Positions 9,838 to 20,904 of a stretch of 22,324 bases of DNA are shown here, one piece after another; positions within the stretch are counted from its first letter, which is position 1; the number at the start of each line of letters is the position of its first letter. The stretch is from Rhizophagus sp. LPA8_4_AMF. Its lineage: Eukaryota > Glomeromycota > Glomeromycetes > Glomerales > Glomeraceae. The notes beneath the pieces are model-generated. The model saw only the letters and a list, made by a program, of their open reading frames with translations, had not been told where the DNA came from and did not search any database. The translations under genes and the position numbers were made by a program. The DNA lies in the NCBI GenBank assembly GCA_021464525.1, contig JADRCO010001125.1, positions 1 to 22,324 of the forward strand, in the 5' to 3' direction.

Positions 9838-9860
9838 ACATTCTTTCATGTTTTTACTGA

Positions 9861-9932
9861 TTAATTAATAGCTTTCATATTTATTATATCATCATTCTTT
9901 TCATAATAATCATCCAAGTTTTTTGCTTCGAA
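9861..9932 (-). pseudogene. Remnant of a kinase C-terminal tail
   Basis: The minus strand encodes FEAKNLDDYYEKNDDIINMK, ending at TAA 9863-9861. This closely resembles the gene A tail NLPEPKNSDDYYENNDDIIS. It lies about 220 bases downstream of gene A and has no kinase domain attached. It is best read as the 3' stump of another family member lost by duplication and deletion. Confidence 0.6.
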
Positions 9933-9994
9933 AGATTAATAACATCAACATATTAGTACAATTAATACGTTTTATAAATAACGAATATTATTTA

Positions 9995-10092
9995 TTAATC
10001 AGATCCCGTATTAATTTTATCAGATCTTTTTGGTTCGTGAAGATTATCATCAATATCCAATTGAGAAGCATCCATTTGTCAAATTAATGACG
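9995..10092 (-). pseudogene. Probable last exon of gene A, cut by a TGA
   Basis: Gene A contains a strong donor (CAG|GTATGT at 10163) 12 bases before its unspliced stop. The best acceptor is TAG before 10092. Joined in phase 1 this gives ASLI and then TGA (10081-10079). Directly after, in the same frame, comes an acidic tail MDASQLDIDDNLHE...GSD ending at TAA (9997-9995). Genes B and C also end in small phase-1 exons, so a terminal exon is expected here. Whether the TGA truncates the tail or the acceptor lies elsewhere is undecided. Confidence 0.4.
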
Positions 10093-10149
10093 CTATTATT
10101 AAATAAATAATATTAATATTTTATTGTAATTAAATAAAGTTCTTTTTTA

Positions 10150-13100
10150 TTAGACATACATACCTGAAGATTCAATGCTAATTATATCATCATTATTTTC
10201 GTAATAATCATCAGAATTTTTTGGTTCTGGAAGATTATCAAAATTAAGTAATCTACTTGTGTAAACAGCTTCAGGATGTGTTTTATATGATAATTCTCTA
10301 TCACTAATTGGTAATTTACTATTTTTACATAATTCTTTTCCATTGTTATCACGCCAATTGCGTAAAATTACTTCAATTTCTTCTGCTGTTGGTCGTTTTA
10401 ATGGGTTTGCTTCTAAACATCTTTTAATTAAATGTACGATTAATCGTGGCACTTTATTATTAAACCTTGGTCTAAGTCCTTGACATATTCTTATTGCTAA
10501 ATTTTTATCATGACTTAAATCATGATATGGAGGTAATCCAGAAATTATTTCATACATAATTATACCAAAACTATAAATTTCAGCGGCTTGAGTATAATTC
10601 TGCCCTCTTAAAATTTCAGGTGCAACGTAAGGTAAAACACCATAGATATTATTTTTTGTATCTTTTGTTTCATAAAAATCTGCAGGTTTACATAATCCCA
10701 CATCAGTTATTTTTGGGTAACTAGACACTAATACATTTCCAATATGAAAATTCCGATGAATTAATCCATTTTTATGAATAAATACGAGTCCAGATACAGT
10801 ATAATATAAATGATGTAGCTTATCATCCCAATTTATTTCCTTAAAACTTTTATTTAAATAGTTTCTTAAACTTCCATTCTTTGCATAATCCAAGACCATT
10901 ATATAATTTTTTGTTTCAGGATCTTGAGTTATTCCATAAAAACTAGTAATAGGATTTCCTAATTTATTATGCAATGCAATCTACAGTATATGTAAAAAAA
11001 AAGTAAGTCATAATAGAAACAACAATAATCAAGATTTCAAAATTCTTATGAAATAGTAAAATAATCATACCTTATTCATAAATTCTGATGTAATATTTTT
11101 TGAATTATTTAAACTTTTTAGAGCCACCAATTTATTATGTTGACCATTTATTACCCATTCTGCACTATATACATCGCTAAACCCACCTTTTGCAATGTAT
11201 TTAATATTACAAAATTCATTATAAGGTATCCACTTCAATATGTTTCTTTTCACATTGTCATTATGAGCTGATAACTGAGCAACTTGAATAAATTTATCAA
11301 CATATTTATTACCACTAGTCCAATTTTTGAAATTTTGTTGTAAATATATTGCATTACATATGCATTTACATTTTCCACATATTTCATTCCACATCACCAT
11401 ATAATTCTTGGTTTCTGGATCTTGAGTTATTCCATAAACTTCATAATTTTTTGTAATCTGCAAATAATAAAATTATAAAAATTAAAATTTTCAAAATCTT
11501 CAATACTGTAATTTATCGTACCTACCTCATTCAAAAAATCAAATGTGATATCTTCTGAATCATTCAAGTTATTCAGATTTACAAGCATATTTCGATTACC
11601 TCTATTCAAACTATCATAATACCAAGAAGTTACATATCCATCAATCCAATTTGCTTTATACATTTTTCCAAATCTGTCTTTTGAAACAAATTTAACATTA
11701 CAAAATCTATCATAAGGTACCCATTCTAATACTTTAATAATGTTTATTGCATTATTACCATATTTATGAACTGATTGCTGAGAATTTTGAATAAATTTAT
11801 CAATATTATTATTGCCGCTGGTCCAATTTTTGAAATTTTGTTGAAAATGTATTGAACTACATATAATATTACAAGATTCACATATATCATCCAAAACCAC
11901 CATATAGTTTTTCGTCTTTGGATCTTGAGTTATTCCATAACTTCCAATGAATCTATTATTATTAATCTATATATATATACATATATAAACACAAATACAA
12001 TCCATTAGTAAAAAATTCAATTTCAAAAATTTTAATTAAATTAAAAATATATTATACCTTATTAAATTCAAATTCAATATTATTCGGATCATCTAATTTT
12101 TTCAGAATCACAAACATATTTGGACAAGACCTTTTCCAACTTTGATTTTCATCATCCCATTTATTTGATATATATCCATCAATCCAATTTGCTATATATC
12201 TTTCACCATTTCCAATATACATAATGTCACAAAATCTACTGAAAGGTATCCATTCTATTTTGCATACATAACTATGAACGGATAGCTGAGAATCTTTAAT
12301 AAATTTATCAATATTACTATTACCACTAGTCCAATTTTTGAAATTTTGTTGAAAGTGTATCGAATTACATATACAGTTACATTTTTTACATATTTCACTC
12401 CAAACTACCATATAAGTATTTGTTTTTGGGTCTTGAGTTATTCCATAAACTGCATGAGGTATTGTTATCTACAATCACAATAGATGTTAGTTTTCAACAA
12501 TTTAAATAAATAAACAAATTTAATATACCTTATCATTTATGGATTCTAAAGTAACATTATTTGGATCGTCTAAACTTTTCAGAAACACCCGCATATTCTG
12601 ATCTTTTCTTTTCCAATTTTCCTTACTGTCATTACGATAATCCCATTGATATATACATCCATCAATCCAATTTGCTTCAAGCCTACCATTTGCAATATGC
12701 TTAATATTATAAAATCTATCATAAGGTATCCATTCTAATATCTTGTATTGCATTGATGCATATTTGTATTTATTATGTAACGATAGCTGAGTGTCTTGAA
12801 TAAGTTTATCAATATGATTGTTACCGCTTGTCCAATTTTCAAAATTTTGTTGAAAATGCATTGTATCACATATATCGTTACACTTTTCACATATTTCATT
12901 CCAAACTATCATATAAATTTTTGTTACTGGATCTCGAGTTATACCATAAACTTCATGAAGTACTTTAATCTGCAATTATAGTAAATGCATTAATAAAATA
13001 AATTTTTAATAATAAATTTCATTTAAATAATAAATTAAAATACCTCATAAATAGATTTTATAAGATTATTTGGATCATCTAAACTTTTCAGTAACGTCAT

Positions 13101-13322
13101 TTTACTTCTTTTTCTCTCCTTTCTTAATCTACACATCCATTCTGTATATTCTTCAATCCAATTTGCTCTATACATTTTGGCAAACCTACCTTCTACAATG
13201 TATTCAATATCATATAATTTATCATAAGGTATCCATTTCAATTCTTTATTAAATATTGATTCATATTCATTAAAATCTGGTAGATCATCAATGGTCTCAA
13301 AACGTATTGTACTATGTTCCAT
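10150..13322 (-). CDS. Kinase-like protein with five N-lobe units and one C-lobe
   Basis: Six exons: 13322-13044, 12969-12529, 12468-12058, 11966-11526, 11457-11071 and 10980-10150. The five introns (74, 60, 91, 68, 90 nt) are all phase 0 with GT...AG ends, giving about 929 residues with no stop. Exon 1 is a short N-lobe unit. Exons 2-5 each run from a kinase hinge (YGITQDP.TK.YM.V) through a Cys-rich linker (EIC.KC..IC), QQNF.NWTSGN and a new N-lobe. Exon 6 holds the C-lobe. N-lobes 1-4 are degenerate: units 2 and 3 lack the glycine-loop core and unit 4 has lost the VALK lysine. Unit 5 is intact (AKGGFSDVYSAEW, LVALKSL). The C-lobe reads HRN instead of HRD (10758-10750), DVG instead of DFG, then APE and EIYSFG. 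This is a Glomeromycotina TKL-like family. Catalysis is doubtful and a scaffold or pseudokinase role is possible. Alternatively these are several gene fragments. Confidence 0.75.
11071..12969 (-). repeat. Four tandem hinge-plus-N-lobe exon units
   Basis: Four exons of 441, 411, 441 and 387 nt, each with its following intron, repeat the same order: I..(Y/F)GIT.DP.TK hinge, paired-Cys linker, (F/L)QQNF.NWTSGN, IDK(F/L)IQ, a W-I-P segment and a partial or full N-lobe ending in N(K/E). Every boundary falls at the same place and phase. Unequal exchange between repeats explains the copy number. The hinge and the next N-terminus are fused inside one exon, unlike gene B, where an intron separates N-lobe from hinge and no second N-terminus follows. 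Confidence 0.85.
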
Positions 13323-14210
13323 TGAAACTTTTCGCTTTTATGTTTATTAATATATATAATATATAATTTAAAAAAATTGTTACAAATTGAAAAAAAAAAG
13401 TTTTGAATAATAAGAGGAAAATTTTTTCACCCGTGGCTGTATAAATAGGAGTTAACACTTACTCTGCGTAACAGTCGAGTAGTTACCCTAATAATACTGG
13501 GTAACAGAGACACCAGAACCGAAATTACATAATGCCCCCTGAAATAATTCAAAAAAGAAAGGATCTACATGTTTTGGTTCACGAGGTCCTGCATGTAATA
13601 TGAAAATCACTTTCATTAAAATTAAAATGTTAAATTTAAATTAATTTGTAACTCATTAAAATGAAAGAATGACGAAATGTTGTTTGACGAATCTAGTTAA
13701 TTTCAAAAAGTTAAAAAGTTAGTAGTTTAAAGCTGCTGTCGAATTGATATGAAACTGATTCCGTAATACGTTAAATCGTCATAATGTCGTAATTATAATT
13801 TGGTAATGCTGATGGCATCCATATCCTTATTTATAATTTCTTTTTTTAGAATAATTTCGATTACACAATCATCCTGTACCTGAAAGTATTCACGAATAGA
13901 ATTTTAAATCGATAATCATGTGACTATCCTAAATATTAGCCTTTATTTTATTATATTGCTGAAGGCGTAGTTTTACTTAATTCTATTTAGCATACTTTTT
14001 ATTAGATATACAGTATTTAAAAATCACGAGGTATGTGTGTATAAAAATTTACAAGTACAATAAAGTTGGACATATCACTCATTTTAAGAAAAATTACCCT
14101 TAACCATTTTTATAATAAGTGACAATTTATTGTCTTCAATAATGAAGTGTAGTACATGTTCGATAGTACAATAAAATAAATATAAAATAAATTAAAGGTT
14201 TAATTATTAC
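13323..14210. other. Intergenic region between genes A and B
   Basis: Upstream of gene A and downstream of gene B. No coding sequence is seen. It includes a short hairpin (GTTACCC at 13482-13488 with GGGTAAC at 13499-13505). At 14123-14169 lies the first copy of a segment shared with the 3' side of gene C, which marks one edge of the B/C duplication. Confidence 0.5.
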
Positions 14211-15946
14211 TTAGTTATCACTGCTATTTTCATTACTATTATCATCTGTTATATTGAACAAAATGAACAAAATAAATAAAATTAATAAAAAATTATAATA
14301 ATTCATATAATACATAATAGAATATATGATATATTATACCTTCTGATTGTAATAAGGAGCTAGAAACTTCTAAGTTAACTAAATGAGAATCTTGATTATC
14401 TATAAAAGCAATAAAATTAGTAATCATAGTCAGGATTAAATAATGAAAGAAAAAGAATTTTAAACATAATACCTTCATTATTTTCTTCGTCGTCAAGATA
14501 TAAAGCAGATGAATTAACAGGCTTTGTTAAATTGTTAAATGTAAATACTCTACTCGTGTATATAGCATCAGGATCTGTTTCATATGAAGTTGAAATATTC
14601 GGTATTTCTTTATCAGCTTTTTCAAATGCTGCTTTGACCTCTTCTTCTTTATAACCAAATTTTTCTTCTTTTTGGTAATAGTCGTCATCACTATCATCAC
14701 TATCATCACTATCTAAAGAATCTTTCCAAAAAGTAATTATATAATACAATTCTTCGGCTGTTGGTCTTTGATTTGAATTAGCATTCATACATTTATAAGC
14801 TAGTTTTCTATAAATTTCAGGAGTTCCTTTTCCAAATTCTGGCCTAAATCCATTACATATTTCTAATGCTAAGCTAATATCATGTTTTCTTTCATAAAAA
14901 GGTGGTTTTCCAGATGATAATTCAGCCATAATTACACCAAAACTATAAATATCAGAAAATGATGTATATGGTTCTTTATTCAAAACTTCTGGGGCAATAT
15001 ATGGCAATACTCCATATATTTTATCATCTGATTTTTGTTTATTTGATGGTCCAGATAATCCAACATCTGAAATATAAACCAATAATTCATCTAGAAATAT
15101 ATTTCCAGTATGCAAATTTTTATGAAAATATTCATAATTGTCATGTAAATCACTTAAGACATCTACTATCCTATATAAAAGTCGAATTTTGACTTTCCAT
15201 GAAATTTTGTAAAAATTTCTTGAAAGACCGCTTCTCAAATTTCCTTGATTTGCAAATTGTAAAATCGTCATAAATTCCTTAGTTTCCGGATCTTTGGTTA
15301 TTCCATAAAATCCTAATAGATTGTGAGTACTCCTACAACATTGGAAACATAATTTAAGCTATTATATGCATTAAAATTAAGCAAATTAAAAAAAAAAATA
15401 TTAATTTACATTAAATATTCATATCAAGTTTACACAAATTTTAATTACACATACCTCATTAAAATACTCAGCTGACATATTTTGTGATCCATTTAACCTT
15501 TTCAAAGCGACTTTCATAGGCTCTGGTTTTTCTTTTTCCCAAGTTTCATCTTGTTTATAGTATTTTGCTTTACCATCAATCCATGTTGCTGAATACACTT
15601 TTGTAAATCCACCTACACCAATTTGTTTTATGTTCTCAAATCTTTCAAAAGGTATCCATTCAAGAAATTCACGGGAATTCAGTTTACTAATTCTTGCATC
15701 ATAAATTGTATCTTTGATAAATTTATCAATATCATTATTTCCACTTGTCCAACCTTCAATCATTTTAAATGGATCACATTTTTTACACCATAATTTTTCG
15801 GTAAATGGTCTATTACAATAAGAACAATTTTCATGGTTGATGTTTAATGAATTAGAATCTTTGACTGAATTTTTCTCAGAATTTTTATCAAAGATATATA
15901 ATTTATTAAATAAGGACAAGAGTTTCGTTAGCATTAGTTTAAACAT
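14211..15946 (-). CDS. Four-exon kinase-like protein with HKN catalytic loop
   Basis: Exons 15946-15455, 15358-14473, 14399-14340 and 14245-14211 join in phase (0, 1, 1) to about 490 residues. The start is supported by the paralogue C, which also begins MFK. Residues 41-57 hold a CxxC...CxxC pair, probably metal-binding. WTSGN (66-70) and IDKFI follow, then EWIPFERF, the glycine loop IGVGGFTKVYSA (109-120), VALKRL and YFNE. Exon 2 gives the hinge (FYGITKDPETKEF), HKN at 243-245 where HRD is expected, DVG at 262-264, APE at 286-288, DIYSFGV, and a Ser/Asp repeat (SDDSDDSDD) in the tail. The small exons add D.Q.SHLVNLEVSSSLLQSE and DDNSNENSSDN. The frame is intact, but the catalytic Asp is Asn, so it may be a pseudokinase. 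It is a TKL-like lineage-specific family member; the substrate is unknown. Confidence 0.8.
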
Positions 15947-16999
15947 GATTAATATTTATTTTGGTAGAATAAATTTGAAAAATATTTATCGTTATGACTT
16001 ATGAGCGTTATTTATATTTAATAAACACAATGTTGATCAATAACAACATAATTGGAATGAATGAAATGATTAATTTCTTACAAAATAAAGAAAATAAAGT
16101 TGAAAATTTCCTTTCATGGCAGTAAATGAGAATGATAGATTCATTTTTTTATTTAATTTTTTTTTATTTTAGAAAAAAAAAAAAAACTTCGTGCAACAAA
16201 ATCATGTAGTGAACAATCATAAAAAAGAACCATTGAAAGACGTAAAAAATTATCCAAGACTCCGAAACGATAATCATATCCTGAAATGTATTAAAATTTT
16301 GACGATCATATCTTGATTTTAGTATTTATAGACTATTTTTCATACGGCGGGCCGTATAATCTAACCTTAATTCCCAATTTGAGCGAAAAAAAGATCAAAT
16401 TTTTTCATTAGAAATATTAGAAATGGAAATTATTTACATTTTTGATTTACATTTTTTAATCTTTTTTGTAAAAAAATGAAGTTTTCTTGAAAAATTCAAA
16501 AAAAAAATTTTAAATAAAAATGGAAGTTACTTTCTATTTTTAATTTTCATTCTTTCTCTATGAAGTCTTGAAAAATTCGAAAAATTTTTAAAATAAATAT
16601 GGAAATAATATTTAACGATACGATATAAAATTGTACAATAAGTAGCGTGATAAGATGTTATATTTAGCATATTCTTATCCTATCATGTGATTTATAGTAT
16701 ATTTTTCACGATTTTGTAAAAAAGAGTATAGTCCGATATAGCAAACAAGATCTTTAAATGACAAAATTGTTATTTGTTCGTATGTAATTACTTTATATAA
16801 TAATTAGGCAGTTACAATTATTTGGAACAAAATATTATTCTTTTTCACTATTTATCAGCCGTAATGTTTTCACTTAATTTCTATAAGTTACTATGACAAG
16901 TTAATTTACGAATTGTTGAATATTTACAGATGAACGAAATTTTTGTTTTAGTTTTCCATATATTAATTTTCATACATGTCATCGGTATTTATTTGGCTT
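15947..16999. other. Gene-free upstream region of gene B
   Basis: AT-rich DNA with poly-A and poly-T tracts near 16160-16185 and a small GC-rich hairpin (ATACGGC at 16342-16348 with GCCGTAT at 16351-16357). No coding sequence or RNA gene is supported. Confidence 0.5.
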
Positions 17000-17237
17000 A
17001 GTCAAAGTAGAGTTTAGAACCGGTTTGTAAAAAACGGTTTAAATCCGGTTTATCGTTTGGACCCGAATTTAGACATAGCCGGGACTAGCCTATAAAATCG
17101 ATGATAAGTTGTGACCAGTTATACATAACTGATCAATCAATTTCGGCCAGAATTAACTTAATAAAATTACGCTTGGTCACGATTTTAATACAAACCGGTT
17201 CCAAAAAACGAAACCGGTTCTAAACTCTAAGTCAAAG
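17000..17237. mobile_element. 222-bp hAT-type MITE with 8-bp target duplication
   Basis: TAGAGTTTAGAACCGGTTT at 17008-17026 is mirrored perfectly at 17211-17229. The octamer AGTCAAAG lies directly outside both ends (17000-17007 and 17230-17237). The 8-bp duplication and TAGAG tips are characteristic of the hAT superfamily. The interior has further CCGGTTT motifs but no coding capacity, so movement would need a transposase from elsewhere. Confidence 0.88.
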
Positions 17238-18397
17238 AAATAAAGACTCCGGTTAAGTAGCAGATATATTAAAAGGTTAATTTATTCAAATAACATTTAA
17301 TTCTCAGAATAAACTATTGCGTTAACTTATATTGTTTTTGATCAATGAGGATAAAAAGGAATTAAATTCCAAAATTAAAACTAAAGTTTCTAATTCAGAG
17401 TGGCAGGAATTGGTTAATGATTAAGGCTCGCCTGGCTCGGTCCCTTTAAGCTTGTTACTTTATTTGTTTTATTACATATTTTATTTTATCATGATAATAA
17501 AAAATTTGATGTCTCCCGTATAAATAATTTGAATTGTATAATATGAACGCGTGATGTGTCTGCGCCGATCTTAAATAATTTGGTTGTCTAAATCTAATTC
17601 CAGTTAATGAGATAATGCTAACGAAAAAAGATTGATTTTTCTTATTAATTACTAAGCTATCCGGTTGACCGAAAATAACATTTTTCAGTTAATCGTTCTT
17701 TTTTTATTTTCGATCTTTCTTTCATAATCAAAAAAAAAAAAATAATAATTCTTTTTTTTTATACTATGCTAAAATTTAGTTCAGATATTAAATAAATAAC
17801 CATTCTTTCCATTATTTTTATATTTATTTTTTATATTTAAGCAAATTACTCATTTTTAAATGAGAATTTTTATTAATTTACTCAAAATCAGTTGATCAGT
17901 CATAAAGAAACTACAGTACTTTTTATTAAAAAGCATCTTATAAGGATAATAAAATTTTAACTTTACGAATATTTTGTAATAAATAATTATCTTTATAAAA
18001 TAAAATATTCAGATTGCTATATCATAGGTCTTTAGACCTTCAATTTAATTCTTCATACCGAAAATATAATTTGATGTCATTATATCAAATAAATTTGATA
18101 ACAACATTAATTCAATTAAAATTGATAAATGTTAATCTAAATGAAGAAATTATGCAATCATGCAAAATTGCTATTTTTTTATTATTCCTCGAAAAGAGAT
18201 AATTCTTAGATATAACAAAATAATATTTGTCAGAATTTGAGATTTAGCATTACCGTTGAGTTTTATAATGAGTTCTTTAGCAAAAACCGTTCAACAAAAA
18301 AAAAGTTGAATGAATTAAACTATCAAAACCATGTTAATCGGGAGAGAATATTTTTTGAAGTCAGGTTTTAGTAATTTATTTTATTGCTAACATAATC
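17238..18397. other. Gene-free region between the hAT MITE and gene C
   Basis: AT-rich DNA with no gene that I support. A 62-codon plus-strand open frame at 18014-18202 has no family signature. GTATAAATAATTTGAATTGT at 17518-17537 is identical to 6001-6020, so a dispersed repeat is present. Confidence 0.5.
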
Positions 18398-18444
18398 CAA
18401 TTTATTGTCTTCAATAATGAAGTGTAGTACATGTTCGATAGTAC
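18398..18444. repeat. Second copy of the gene B/C 3' flank segment
   Basis: These 47 bases match 14123-14169 essentially exactly (CAATTTATTGTCTTCAATAA and onward to CGATAGTAC). They show that the duplication that made genes B and C reached past the stop codon. Copy C has about 65 extra bases between this segment and the gene end. Confidence 0.85.
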
Positions 18445-18550
18445 TATAAATGTTATCATAAATATAAATTTGAATCACACAATAATAATTAATAAAGGAG
18501 CTTAAATATTATAAAATAAATATTAAATAAATTAAAGGTTTAATTATTAC

Positions 18551-20197
18551 TTAGTTATCAATGCTATTTTCATTACTAATATCATCTGTTATATTGAACA
18601 AAATGAACAAAATATATAAATTAATAAAAAATATAATAATTCATATAATACATAATAGAACATATAATATATTACCTTCTGATTGTAATAATGAACTAGA
18701 AACTTCTAAATCAACTAATTGAGTATCTCGATTATCTATAAAAACAATAAAATTAGTAATTATAGGGTTAAATTTTGAATAATAAAATAGTTTATATAAT
18801 ACCTTCATTATTTTCTTCGTCGTCAAGGTATGAAGAAATAATTGATGAATTGAAAGGATTCGTTAAATTATCAAAGTGAATAATCTACTAGTATATATTG
18901 CATCAGGATCTTTTTTATATGAAGTTGAAATATTTGGTATTTCTTTATCAGCTTCTTCAAATATGGCCTTAATTTCTTTTCCTTTATAACCATATTCTTC
19001 TTTTTCTTGGTAATAATTGTTATCATAAAAAGGACTATTCCAAAAATCTATTATCTCAGATAATTCACTAGCCGTTGGTCTTTGATTTGAATCAGCATTC
19101 ATACATTTATAAGCTATTTTTTTGTAAATTTCAGGAGTTCCTTTTCCAAATTCTGGTCTAAGTCCATTACATATATCTAATGCTAAACTAGCATCATGTC
19201 TTCTATTATGAAATGGTGGTTTTCCGGATGATAATTCTGCCATAATTATACCAAAACTATAAATATCAGAAGATGTTGTATATGGTTCTTTATTCAAAAC
19301 TTCTGGGGCAATATATGGTAACACTCCACATATTTTATCATCTGATTTTTGTTTATTTGATGGTCCTGATAATCCAAAGTCTGAAATAGAAGTTTGACCT
19401 TCATCTACTCGTAATATATTTCCACTATGAAATCTTTATACAAATATCCTAATCTATGTAATCTACTAAGATCATTTATTATCGAATATAAATATCTAAT
19501 TTTATCTTTCCAGAAAGTTTTATTAAAATTACTTGAAAGAAAACTTCTCAAATTTCCTTTTTCTGCATGTTGCATAATCATCATAAATTCTTCAGTTTCT
19601 GGATCTTTAGTTAATCCAAAAAATTGTAATGAAAATGCGTCAAATTTTGTTAAGTTCCAATGTATTTTAAGCTATTTAAAATTAGGCAAATTATTACTAT
19701 GTCATTAATAATAAATCATATGTTTAATTAAACATACCTCATTTAAATATTCAACTGATATATTCTGTGATTCATTTAACCTTTTCAAAGCAACTTTTGT
19801 AGATTGAGGTTTTACTTTTTCATAATTTCCATCATCTTGTTTATCATACTTTTCTTCATCATCAATCCACGTTGCAGAATATACTTTAGCAAATCCACCC
19901 TCACCAATTTGTTTTATGTCTTTAAATCTATCAAATGGTACCCATTCAAGAATACTGTGATCATAAAACTGACCATTAGACTTTCTTGCATCATTAATCG
20001 TATCTTTGATAAATTTATCAACATCATTATTTCCACTGGTCCAATCTTCAATCATTTTAAATGGATCACACAATAATTCATTGGTAAATGGCTTTACTAC
20101 AATTAGAACAATTTTCATGATTAGAATCTTTATCAGAATCATTATCAGAGGTCTTTAATTCATTAGATAAATATTTGGGTTCCTTTGGTTTGAACAT
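18551..20197 (-). pseudogene. Frameshifted paralogue of the four-exon kinase-like gene
   Basis: The exon plan equals gene B: 20197-19738, 19671-18803, 18735-18676 and 18585-18551, with introns of 66, 67 and 90 nt. The frame breaks at three places. Near 20091-20100, after NCSNCSK, one extra base leads to TGA at 20080-20078; about nine bases (the KKC of the second Cys pair) are also missing. Near 19430 one base is missing inside the catalytic loop. Near 18883 one base is missing in the tail (SRLFT). Between breaks the protein is well preserved: glycine loop IGEGGFAKVYSA, VALKRL, catalytic-loop Asp (LYKD, His replaced by Tyr), SDFGLSG and YIAPEVL. If the breaks are sequencing errors this would be a better kinase candidate than B. 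As given it cannot make a full protein. Confidence 0.75.
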
Positions 20198-20316
20198 TAC
20201 TAATATACGTTCAAGTATATATTTTAGAAGAAATAAAATTTTTAAATTTGAAAAAATTTAAAATTGATTTAAGGGATTTTCAAATGATTTGTTATTTTAT
20301 AATACCTGAAGGAAAA

Positions 20317-20469
20317 CAATTTGACTACATTTGACAACTAATTTTGTTACTCAAATTTATTTTGTAATACAAAAAAATCATTTGACGGATAATCAATTTG
20401 ACTACGTTTGACAATGAGTTAGTTATTCAAATTTATTTTGTATTACCAAAAATCATTTGATGGATAAAA
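20317..20469. repeat. Two-copy tandem repeat of about 77 bp
   Basis: Unit 1 (20317-20393) and unit 2 (20394-20469) both run from CAATTTGACTAC through CAAATTTATTTTGTA to AATCATTTGAYGGATAA. They differ at a modest number of positions. The repeat lies upstream of gene C. No function is evident. Confidence 0.8.
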
Positions 20470-20904
20470 TCCCATTTTCTCATTTTCTCTGACAAAAAAG
20501 AGCCTGAGTAATTTTTAACATAAAGTCGTACAGTATACTTTAATGATATAAAAATCAATATACAAAAATGATTTTTGTACGATTATTCAATGAGTTAATA
20601 AAATTTGTATAATTTTCATTAATTTTATTTTAGTCAATAGTATATTATATAGAAATTAAAATGATTATAAACGTGTATACTTCTAATTTTACAAATAAAT
20701 TCCAAAGTTGTCATATGAAAAGGGATTTTATAAATTATAATGGACGACAATATTAATTTAAAAAATTATATATAATTATAGTACAAATAAAATCGCCGCC
20801 TTATATGTATACTTGTGTAATAAAATATCAAAATTAACATGAGGAACAAAATCGACAAATCCAAATGAATCGGCCTAAATTAAAGAATTATCTTTAAAAT
20901 AAAA
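20470..20904. other. Gene-free AT-rich stretch
   Basis: No coding sequence, RNA gene or notable repeat is seen in these roughly 430 bases. Confidence 0.5.

Noticed and set aside
12796..13252. Plus-strand open frames opposite gene A
   Set aside because: They are antisense shadows of spliced minus-strand exons and cross intron boundaries.
14686..14716. Repeated TCATCACTA units as a candidate CRISPR-like or regulatory array
   Set aside because: It is a coding microsatellite giving the Ser/Asp repeat in the tail of gene B.
18014..18202. 62-codon plus-strand open frame
   Set aside because: AT-rich random composition, no recognisable motif, no splice-supported extension.
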